Made by a program: the position numbers and the translations under genes. Under the pieces are notes generated by a model. The model saw only the letters and a program-made list of their open reading frames with translations, had not been told where the DNA came from and searched no databases. From contig OX392543.1 in the NCBI GenBank assembly GCA_947623455.1, forward strand, positions 22,690,757-22,754,756: a DNA stretch of 64,000 nucleotides. Direction: 5' to 3'. Position 1 is the first letter of the stretch; every line of letters begins with the position of its first letter. Positions 46,031-57,200 of the stretch are shown here, in pieces. The DNA is from Mimachlamys varia. Taxonomy: Eukaryota; Mollusca; Bivalvia; Pectinida; Pectinidae.

Positions 46031-47177
46031 TTTTTCATTGTACCGTATATATTACCTTAGATTGCAGAAAACACTTACTCTTTCAGGAACACCTGGTCCT
46101 ATGTTCTTGTATTCCTTTAATAGTCTAAGTGTGATTCTTTCCCGTTTATTGTTTTCTTGACGCTGCGATATTCTGTGATTTGGTTTTTGAAAACATTTAA
46201 TGTAAAAGTCTTTTTATTTTCGCGCTGTTCGCGATGTTGAAATATTCGCGCTGCAGTCATGCTGTTCTGCACAGCGTACCCATATTATCCCCTGTTTGAG
46301 TGGTGTTGAATAAGTTCGGATGTGGTTATATTCGCGTAGATTGAATGACACCAAAATAAGCGAAAATTTCATTTTTACAGTACATGTCGATGTTATCACT
46401 TGTGTTGTTTCGATCCTTTTTCTAGATGTAAACAAATCAATTGCACAGGAATATGTAAACAACGAATGTAGAATGAAACTCAAGTGGAATCCGAACGAGT
46501 GTTGTTAAAATGTGTAAATGAAATGTTTTATTACTGCCAATTTTTAAAATGATAAATATTAGGAATGAAGAAACAATTGTACTTCGATTAAATGCTATTG
46601 AATTTTATGCCATTCAAATGTTTAGTTGTTTTGTATTTGAAGGTTGAAAAATACATAAGATATATATGAGTGAAATTCAGGACTTGAAATTTACTTCGTT
46701 GTTGCCTTAATTTCGTTGTTCCCGATTTCGTTATTTTCGAAGTTGACTGTAATCTTCCGATGAAGTTCTGTTTTTATAAGGTTATTGGTTTTTACATTAT
46801 TTTAAATGTTTGTAAGAACTTGATGAAATGTACCACTTCATCTTTTACTATTTTCATTAAACGATGCATAGTATTATTTCAAATATTGTAAGGTTTAGTG
46901 CACTCAACGTCTAGTTGTTTTGGAATGATGTTGCATATATTGAGATTATTCTGAGGGCCTTTTTAGCATAATCGTTGAATGTTATTTGAAATTAACGATA
47001 CAGTTTATTTTTCAAGCTTCCGGAATAGCTTAATTAAAAGCTAACACGCATACTGTATAACTATAATCTGGAAGCCAATTTAGGTGAAGATAAATCGTTT
47101 TTTTAACTTATAGTTTGACATATTTGTATCACTTCCAGACAGATAAACGCAAATTTATGTGACACAAAATTGTTTTA

Positions 47178-47285
47178 ATGCAACTGTATGATGCAGTGTA
47201 GTATCATTTTTCCGGCACACTGTATTTATTTCAAAACTTAAAATATGCTGCAGATGTTTGTGAATTTGGGTTATCTTTAAATATA
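47178..47285 (+). repeat. R1 repeat fragment
   Basis: CAACTGTATGATGCAGTGTA, TTTTCCGGCACACTGTATTT and GCTGCAGATGTTTGTG. Confidence 0.65.
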
Positions 47286-47377
47286 ACTTTTGACATACTT
47301 GTTTCATAAATCAGTGTTACGTGCAGACACGACATTGCATAACAATATCAGGAAATTACAAACCATGTCAGCTGGTT

Positions 47378-47490
47378 TGGACCTTTTGGCCTGGTGGTAA
47401 CGTCCTTGCTCCATAACCTAGAAGTCTCGGGTTTGCGCCCTGCTCGTCTCACTAGTCTCATTTCTGTTCCTTGTTGTAAAGTACTGTTTA
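47378..47490 (+). repeat. tRNA-derived SINE head
   Basis: TGGCCTGGTGG (A-box-like) at about 47389 and GGGTTTGCGCCC (diverged B box) at about 47430 with tRNA-like spacing; non-tRNA sequence follows. Confidence 0.5.
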
Positions 47491-48573
47491 TTTCCCATGT
47501 CTGGGTGTTTGTATGTACAAAATGTACTAATTATCACAATGATAATTTCTTAAATATAATAACAGCCCCTGGTACCCGATAAAAAGTTACACCGCGGCGG
47601 ATCTGTTTGCTTTGTATGCCTTCGTTAGGTTCTATATGCCGTCACGTTTCAAAACATCAGAAAGTCACTTATTCTATATCAAAGAGGCAAACAGGTTTTA
47701 TATAGAGTTTTTCACAGTTAATTCTTTATTAGTGCATGGGCAAATTAATTTGTTTTATTAAAAAATATGAAAGCCGCAGAGTCAATTCATCATAAAGGTG
47801 TATGGGTATACAATGATGTCAAAAACGGGCCAATATAAGAACATCGTCATAAAAAATAGAACGAAATATGATTTATGTATATGTATACACAGTCTGTAAA
47901 GCATTCAACTAAATAATGAAAAAAATTACAGTTTCTGTTTATCTCTTTCTACTACAAATGTAGTTTTCGTGCCAATTTATCTTTGCACGTTTTCTTTGTT
48001 TAAATATGGTTATGCACAAAAATAGGTATTTTTACAGAATTATTATAATGTATATGTCCATATGATTTAAAAAAAAAACATGGTCTGGGCGAATACTTGA
48101 TCTTCTTGATAGAAGAAACAACAATTGCAGGCAGAAAAAATAGGTTTATTTTCATACGTTTATAGATAAACGTGTGAACATGCTGACAAAAATACAAATT
48201 ACAAACAACAGTTTAACATTAAAAATAGATCATTTGAGCACATACCTCCTGCCCCTTATTTGACCGTACAAGGCTAAACTTATTTAACTTAACGTCGTTA
48301 ACATATAACATATGTAAGCTTAGCTTGTTTTTGTCATTTTTAAGGTAATATATTAAGATGAAACTAGACTTCGTCTACACTACAAAACAATAAATATATT
48401 ACTTGTAACATTTAAAACGAAATTGTCGCATTTAAATTTACGCATTTTTCGCCTACGGCGATGTTTGAGAAGTTAAATAACAAAATATTCATTTGTGGTT
48501 AACGAAATTACACCATTATATTTTGTATTGTTTTTAGGGCGCACATTTTGACTAGGCCAAATTTGACGAGACA

Positions 48574-48786
48574 CAAAGGTCTATCCGGCGCAGTTTATAA
48601 TCGACATTAAAAACAGAATTCTGATAAAAAGTAAGACAGAATTCTACCGCATGAAGAAATGAAGACAAACTACATGAAAGTATTACCGTTCCCGATAAAA
48701 CTTTAAACCAGTCAAATTTTGTACCAGGCAAACCTTTGGGCTAAATCAAACTTTCGCCCAGTCAAACTGCGCCGGATAGACCTTTG
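48574..48786. mobile_element. MITE with perfect 23-bp inverted ends
   Basis: CAAAGGTCTATCCGGCGCAG at 48574 is matched exactly in reverse at 48764-48786; interior about 167 bp. No clear target duplication. Confidence 0.8.
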
Positions 48787-49074
48787 ACAAAAGCAAGTGT
48801 TCTAGTAAAAAATGTCTGAAATAAGAGTGATATTTTGTGACAATCATTTAAAAGTAACTTAATATTGTCAAGCTTTATTTTTAACAGACGAAAGTTTATT
48901 TTCCTTCGTTATATATTCAACGTAGCTTAATCCCTTCTAATGCGATGAGAAAAACATCTATTCAGCCAGCTTGGACAATGGGAGATAACTCTGATTTTCT
49001 GATTATTAGAAAGGTTACGATAAAATAAGTCAACCCGTGAAATGTTAAATGACTTAGTTGAGAGATATAAAGAT

Positions 49075-49208
49075 GACTTAACACACACATGCTCCAACCT
49101 TTAAATTTAGAAATAAATACAGTATGCCGAAAAAAATGAATTAAACTGCATCATACAGCTGTTTCGTCCTGCTAGGACTCTTCAGAAGATGCTCAAAGAC
49201 AATATTTG
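49075..49208 (-). repeat. R1 repeat copy, reversed, ending in a palindrome
   Basis: CACACACATGCTCCAACCTT, AGTATGCCGAAAAAAATGAA and CATACAGCTGTTTCGTCCTG. It runs into the perfect palindrome at 49170-49247. Confidence 0.8.
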
Positions 49209-49247
49209 CAAATATTGTCTTTGAGCATCTTCTGAAGAGTCCTAGCA
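49170..49247. repeat. Perfect 78-bp palindrome
   Basis: The 39-base arm 49170-49208 (ending GACAATATTTG) is followed with no spacer by its exact reverse complement, 49209-49247 (starting CAAATATTGTC). Confidence 0.95.
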
Positions 49248-49899
49248 AAACACTTGCTTTTGTCAAAGTCTACGGACTTAATATATTCATATTACATAAA
49301 ATAACAAATTGATTTCCTGCCTGTGATTTATTTTTGGCCACAGTTGAGGAGCCAGAAATCAAAACCAGGGGTTATCATTTTAAAAATACAAATTTCTCAG
49401 CATACATATTCAAACCCGTACTGTTAACACATCCGTAATTGATAATGATTCAAACACACATTCGTGTAACAAATCTTCGCCTATTGTTCCTTACTGTTCA
49501 TCCTTTCTGTTTATGTCATTTAATCCTTTTAACTACTATAGATCAGATGGACTCATCAATATTAATGCGTGATAAAGTCTACTGACGTTATTCAGGGGTG
49601 AACGCGTTATACACCTTTTACCTGTATCGTCCGTTGTTCCTTTGATGTTGTTGATTATATAGAGGTTAAACAACGAGTGCTTGTTGGATATGGAATTTAT
49701 TTCAATCTCGTTAATTATGTTTTTAAAGCTCGTGGCTTTTGTAACTTTTAAAAAATAGTTAACTCAAGCGAAATAATTTCCATATCCAATATTTACTAGT
49801 CGTGTGACCTGTGTCTACCACAATATTAAATCGGCAGTGTCAGTATTGATTTTTGGAAAGAACTGCGGACTATTTACGCGAAACGCATCATCTCGCATA

Positions 49900-50060
49900 T
49901 ATTCCCGCCAAGTTGTGACGACATCAACAATCGGTGACGACGTCAACAATCTGCACGTTGCACTGAACCACGTGATTTCCTGCCCAAGTTCAATTTCTCA
50001 ACCAATCGAAAATCCGGAAGGTCATATACCACCAGTGGTACAGGCCTATAACATATATTT
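49900..50060 (+). repeat. Dispersed repeat, related to 58420-58570
   Basis: TTTCTCAACCAATCGAAAAT and CCGGAAGGTCATATACCACC match the reverse of the 58420-58570 stretch (TCAACCAATCAAAAGTCCGG), including the preceding GACGTCAACAA. Confidence 0.6.
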
Positions 50061-50962
50061 ATGAAACACTCAGTACGTTTATACCATGGTCGGAGAGTGG
50101 AAAACACAGGGTATTGTGGTAGAAAAAGAACTTCCTCTTAATGCTGAAATTTGTATGCAAGAACCATTATTCATTCTCCTCTTTACTTTCAACGGTGACT
50201 TGACAAAACAACCTATCGTCTGTTTAATATGAGACCTAATCTCACAATTGAATATCTGACATCCGCTTTCTCTTAGATTGTATTTGATCACCTAAAAGTT
50301 CAACTGTTTCACATTCAGATCCTACGGATTAACCCGAGAAAAGGGAATTTCTGTAAGCCAATGAATCGGCTGTAATGTTGTGACATCTTGTCATACACTG
50401 ACATCTTTTTAATGTTCCATTGCGATGTTACAGAGACTGATTCTAGGAATGAAAAATGTTATATCATACTGACTACATCTTAGATACTCCTGTTAAGGGT
50501 CACAAACACCTGTGAAATTTTGAAATATTCTTTCAACTGACCAAGCTAGAGGCTGCCCAGCTAGTGAGCGCATTGCTGGAAAACTTACTGTCTAGTAAGA
50601 TAATATTTTCCAATTTTATGCCTTGGCAGTGGCCATTTTTTCATTTCTGTGGAAATGTTTACAGGGAAATTCCGTCCGAAAATCCTGCCTTTGTATTAAC
50701 GCACCTTGTCCATCCACTGTAAACTTGTCATGCAACAATCCCAACGCTGCCACCAAAGCAAACAAGCAAACGGGCATCCATCAAGCCAATGACTTTCACC
50801 AACATTACCGAAGTAATACACGAGTCGCAGAGTTTTGCTCGTAAGGCAATATTTCCTCTCATCTTCCTACACTGTACCTCTCTATCCTTTCTTTCATTTG
50901 TATGTGATATTTCACCATACACTAATGAGCATTCTTTTCAATTCTTCAAATCTCACTCCTGC

Positions 50963-51201
50963 CTACACCTGTGAGATAGATGTACGAGAGGGTGACTGGG
51001 TACCGTATCGTTTACAGCAGTACTTTTCGAACATCTCGGTGTTGAAAATGATGTAAATGATTGGGTTAGCAGCACTGTTAAGAGGGGCAAGACTTTGTAT
51101 AAAGGTACTTATAGCAACGCTATGGTGCGTCCCATGCTGAATATGTCCGTAGGCGTCCAGCAGGTCATATACAAAGTATGGGCTCCAGCAAAGGACAAAG
51201 G
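50963..51201 (-). CDS. GPCR last exon (TM6 end, TM7, C-tail)
   Basis: Acceptor CATTTCAG at 51202-51203 (reversed), phase 1. Encodes AFVLCWSPYFVYDLL, TM7 with NSAANPIIY and a short tail with CCKR (possible palmitoylation) ending TSISQV. Confidence 0.9.
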
Positions 51202-54200
51202 CTGAAATGAATGCAATTAACCAATAAGAAGTAGTTTTTGTATCCCGTAAATATAAAAAAGCAGCTGTAAAAGTTAACTTCTGCATAAAATTAGTTTCAT
51301 ATAATTCAGCAAAAAGACCCTTACAGACACAATCGCTTATATAAATGATATTAACCAATAAGAAAATTTGTCCATAATATCAATTAGAATAATTTACTAA
51401 TTCATGATAATGTTCAAAATGAGTTTTAAATATTTTGATTATTATTGTGATATTTAATTGGTCAGTGTAATAATAACAAAACATCACTTGTGCAAAATCT
51501 GTATCAACATAACCGATGAAAGCCGAGATACAATGAGGTGAAGGAGACCTAGTCCACTTTTATATATCCTTACTACGTAATAGAGCTAATAGCATAAATG
51601 CCTAATTCAGTTGATGTATGTAGCTTCTTACCTAATACAATAACAAAAGTTATTTTTATTGTTTTAATCCTCGCTCTGGGAATTATCCCCCTTGAACTCA
51701 TGCTTGTTTCCGCCCAGTGGCCTCGTCTTCGGCTGCTGTGTACTACTAGCGACGGGGAGCCGTACGTTGTCCCTGTCAATAGAAAACGTGTTATTATTGG
51801 TGTTACTATGCAGGCTTTCTACCGACCAAAGAGTCATTTTCTTTAACTTATTGGGACGAGCGTCTTAATGGCTGAAAGTAAACATTTGTATGGTGCAGTA
51901 TGGTTACACCTTGTTGAATAGTTGGTAAGTTCAAAGTGTATTTTGGGTTCCCACCTTTTGGCCCCTAGCATCACTGAAGAGTCCCAGGAGAGCGAAATAG
52001 CTGTATGATGCAGTTTAGTTCATTTTGTCGGCATGCTGTATCTATTACTAAATTTAGAAAGTGTTGCATATGTGTGTGTTACGTCATCTTTCAATGTTAA
52101 CATTTTTGCTAGTGATTTTAAAAGGAAGTTAATTTATTAATATTAATATGTTCTGTTTTCAAATATACGCGCAAATAATCACTTCAACAGAGAAAGTTTA
52201 AAAATGTGTACTGTCGTAGGTTCGTGTTGGGAAAACAAATGAACAGCTTGTCATACAAGTTCTTTACCTGCTGCATTATATATCTTTCCAATTACATAAA
52301 ATTTGTCTTTACGTTAATTAATCGCAATATGACCTATATGTTTGAATTCCAACGAACTAAATTTCGAGCCACGTGACCTACCATTTATCATGTGACCTAC
52401 CATTTCCCTGTGTAGCGGCCAGTAGGTAGCGCTCGCTGTAGTCATGGGAGGACAGGGCCGAGTTATTTTTCCTCCAAATGATGCAGATGATAAACATGTA
52501 CGATGACATGATGATCAAGGCGGGAACCACAAATATAGCCATGGCTATCAGTGTAATGTAGAGCTGAAATATCGAAACGCTAGAAATATGAACGAGGATT
52601 TTATTAATTAGTATTTACCACGTGGAAGTATCACCGCACGGCATTTAAACAAATGATACTTGAACTCAATTCCCATTAATGTTCAGATTTTAAAAGAAAT
52701 AAAATGCGTAAGAAAGTGCGAGCAAATTACAATTGTATTTATTCATATGTGCCTTTTTAAAATCTAAAATTGTCTTATGTAGCGGGCAGAATATACATCT
52801 TTTAAACTTGATTTCACTTGTTGTGCTATACACATCTTTATAGATGTCCGACCCATGTGTCGAACTGAAAGACATTTTAAGATGAATTATAATAATTTTT
52901 TGAAACGCGCGGAGACAATATCCTCCTATCGAAAGAATCTTTTACAGTATTTGTATCCCTCGAGCAAGTATCAACCTGGTGTCGATTTTGGTCAATGTTC
53001 GTGTTTGGTGGTTTGATGACAATATTAATGATAGGTTACCCTCCACAAACATTTCCATTGTTAATTATCCAGGTGTATACATGAAACTTTTAATATACCA
53101 TTGTACCATTAACTATACGATGCACTCCCTTTCCCCATACATACAGTTAACATCCGTTGGAATAAAACTGTAGAACAATTTGGCAAGGACACATCGATGG
53201 ACCTCGTAGCATGTTTGGTAAAAGCGATAATAAGACAATCCCAAGTTAATAATTTTAGACCCTGACTAAACCCACTGTTTATACACAGTCTTCCATCGAT
53301 ATCTCGAAACATTGTTTAAGTTGACATTATTCAAATTAAGCGAGTTTGAATTTCGGTATGAGGCAGACGAACTACTTCGAATAAAACAAGGTATTCGACT
53401 GTATGTTCATTTCTTCAAATACATTTTTCAAATTAGTACCAAGCGCATGGTTTTCCTTTTGCTAATGATTTGCATTAAACATATAACAATGCTGATAAAA
53501 CAGGTGTCAAGTTGTAGATTATAATAATGGTTAAATAACGTAACACTCACACATATGTTGCACCTTGGTGTGGAAGTACAAAGCAAATAAAAATAATGAA
53601 ATTATATGTACAAAAATTTACTAGTTTGAAAAATGAATTAAAAGATAATTATTAAGGCGCCGTTTAATATTCAAGTTACAGAGTGTTATACCATTCAAAG
53701 GGGAAGACGGAAGCTCAACGCTTTAACATTATTTTACTGTAGCGGCTATATCGTCTAAATTCTTTATTTTGAATCAATTTGAGATAGCCTATATGTTTAA
53801 CACAAGTAAATATTTCTGCTTAGATCTGTGTTATTGTTGGCCTGTCGCCGTCTCTATTATATTCTGATCAGTTAACGAAGTAAGCCGAACTTTTTCCGAA
53901 GTTTACCGAACATTGAAGTCGTGGCTAATGTTGTCATTATCGTAAACCCAAGTTATGAAACATTCCAGATTATTTGGATACGTTTCTATGGTAAAAGCAA
54001 ATTGACTGCAAGATTAATATTTCAGCTTCTAGAGATGAGATTTTGTTCATCAAATCATGTTTAGGAAAAACCATTCATAAAGTACATTGTTTTGTATGAC
54101 TTCTTGCGCCATTCACAAAACTGTAATTATAAAAACAGTTTCTTTTCTTATTCTTATCACTGTTGATAACAGATGAGATAAGTTTGACTTATTCTAGATG

Positions 54201-57200
54201 TTGTTGACAGATGGAATTGACAAAGTGCCACCGGTTTAATCAACGTTTGTTTACAGCGAAGCCAGACGCGACGGTGTATTCAAGAATTCAGACAACGGCT
54301 GACGTATGCTTTTGTGCAGAAGCGCCAGAAAAAATATTCTGTCATAATGAGCAGACGACAGCAACGAAATAACACTCTGACAATCTGTACACATCCTGAA
54401 TGTAACGTCATGACTATTATCTAATTTCAACATGTCCAATTACCAAATGTCTAGGAATGTAGTGTTGTCTTTAATCCCAGTGTCCAGTTTACGCAACGGC
54501 ATGACAACTAATGCCAGGCTAAACTCCGACATCGACAGCTATTGGTCAATCAATGTTAAAGCCATGGGATTTTCTGAGATTGGTTTTGGGATCCGAGACA
54601 GCAGACGACAATTTGGAAATAGTATGATTGAATGAATTTTGTAACGTGTTCATTGCCAATATGAGTCCCAAGGGAGGACTTGAGTTTGGTATCTCGCTAA
54701 AATAATTCCAATGTAACACCAGTTCTTCCATGATTGGTTCATTTACCTGTACACGCATATTTAATACAATCGGGAATAGCTGATCAAAGTTTATTAAAGC
54801 ATCGGCGATTAAAACATTAGATTTTTAATTTGTAAAATTGAAATTCGAAACGCATTGAAGTAATTTCCGTCAGATCTTCTCATGTGTGAAATCACACGGA
54901 GCAGTTGTGTTCGCCTGATTTCCCTTTGTCACACCTCAAGTTTAGAATACCATGAAACATGAATCGCTGTGATATATTACTACCGTATACATGTGTTCGT
55001 GAAAATTGGATCTGTCTAATAACAAGCGCAATATTTCATATAATAATAGATAGTATAACAATTTTGTAGTCCCCGAGGTTTGCTGGAGACTCCACAGTCA
55101 CATTTTTCTCTTTTTGAGAAGTGGCACTGTTCATTATATACAAACTGTTTAAGTGCGCGATTTGAAATTATACAGTACTAAAAATAAATTCAAATGTTCT
55201 TCTAAATTACTTAATTAAAGGGGTTTTACGCACCTGGCCCTTTTGCTTCTACATAGTTTTAGAAAATTTCTATTCCCATCTTTAGGCCCCTATTATAATC
55301 ACTGACGATTCCTAGAAAGACGCAACGGCTGTATGATGCAGTTTAATTCATTGTTTCAGAATAATGTATCTATTACTAAATTTTAAAGATGCAGCATATG
55401 TGTGTGTACGACATCGTCGGCAGTATTTACCCTCCACATCCACGGTTCTGGAAGAAACATCCAGCATTGCACCTTGGGACCGTCCGAGCCGCCATCTACA
55501 ATCTCCTCGTTGTATAGGTGGAGGTGTGGCAGCGAGAACAGGAAGGAGAAGAACCAGCCCAAACTGATGAGTATCCTGTATCGTCTGCCTGTAACATGGA
55601 TAATACCATATTAGGTTGTTTTGTTTTAAAAAAAATATTTATTTATTTATTTCGATAATATTTGTTATCAAAGGCCGAACAACACTAAAACTTATCCAAT
55701 CTGATTAAACTCATATCTTGATCTCCGAGCCGTTCCGTAAACTTCTCTCTGCTGCGTTAAGATCTGAGAAAATCCCATGTCCCGATGACCTTTTGCATTA
55801 ACCAATCAAATTACTACTGTCAGAATCTTGACAGTGAAATTTTGAGGCAACAAAGCATGCGTACTCGTACTTGTCCCTTTAGTCATTTCGTCACCAAAAA
55901 CTTCATGTGGAATAATGCGACGAAATGACCTTCTGCAAGATGTCAGGTCATTGGAAAATTCTTTAAGTGTTAAGTAAAGAGGCGACAAAGGTTATCTGAA
56001 CGTGACCTCTTATGGGATGTTGTAAGACCTTGTAAAACGGAGTGTGAACAAGGATCTGTATTTTAATCGGATTGAAGCTTATCATTTTTGAAACAACTGT
56101 TAGCGATATATATAACTGAGATGTAGGTTAGTAACGGACGACAAGGGAATCATAAAAAGTGATTCGTTATTACAGCACGGTCCAGCCACGTTATCCCGAA
56201 CTAGAATAACTCGAAGGCCCATTTTAATTCGAAGTATTTTCGAGTTATTTTTATGAGAGAACGTTTCCCACACGATTTGTTCTTGTGTTAGTGCGATCTG
56301 CATTACTGTTTGTAAGAGGAAGAGGTCCATTGTATGGACTGGATTACTGTTTGTGGGGAAACCTCCCTTGCATAGTTTGCTTTATTGTTTGTAAGAGAAA
56401 GACGTTCATTGTATGGACTGCATTACTGTTTGTAAGAGAAAGACGTCCATTGTATGGACTGCATTACTGTTTGTAAGAGAAACCTCCCTTGCATAGTCTC
56501 CATTACTGTTTGTAAGAAGAAAACGTTCATAATACGGTCTGCAATACTGTTTGGATATTAACCAACACTTGTTTTATTCAGACCATGCCTCTATAGCCAA
56601 ATGTTTTCTAAAAAAAAAGAAACAGAATGATGCCGTTTAATTCCTTCCAAATATTGGACAAGTGCTGCTTAAGTATCCCGCTCTTTTCCCAATTATCAGT
56701 ATTCCGATATTTCTAGGGGATTCAAGGATGATTAAATATCAAATAAAAATATGTTCATAAAATGTTCCACTTAATGGTAATTTCAACTTCTGAATTTCAT
56801 AATTGGTACTAACAACGAACCTGAGAAGATAATTGTTTTGTTTAATAAATTGCCAGGTCAATTTTAAAATTAATTTAATCAAACTTCAGCTTCTCCAGTC
56901 CTTGTTTGGAAGCCAAGCAGGTTTCTATAAACCCTTTAACATAATTTGGAGTTGGTTTGGAGAATTTTGTTTTATTGACAATTATTTGCCGAGCACGTGC
57001 TAAAGTACCAATTACTGATCTTGAAAAGCTGTCATTTTCAGAAAATCAGAATATGATATATCCATTTTACATTTGAACTGGTAAACTATATTTTGCTTTT
57101 GACGGTATTCTTTGAAACCAAATATGACAAAAATTAACGAAAATCTTATGTAATAGTACATGTAGAATTGCTGTATAATATACATCGTAGTAACACTCTA

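Larger units (their letters stand above)
44092..50962. other. Intergenic stretch between Rab gene 2 and the GPCR
   Basis: Contains the 3' UTR of Rab gene 2 (end not determined), the 3' end of the GPCR on the other strand, and repeats listed separately. I see no further coding exon. Confidence 0.55.

Noticed and set aside
45825..46160. 111-aa protein at 45825
   Set aside because: It is the R2 repeat read in one frame; the same sequence recurs at many sites.
49804..50064. 86-aa protein at 49804
   Set aside because: Overlaps a dispersed repeat that recurs reversed at 58420-58570.
51202..51358. Extension of the last GPCR exon upstream to 51358
   Set aside because: The open frame continues, but the CATTTCAG acceptor at 51202 joins the TM6 halves seamlessly, whereas the extension inserts unrelated residues inside TM6.
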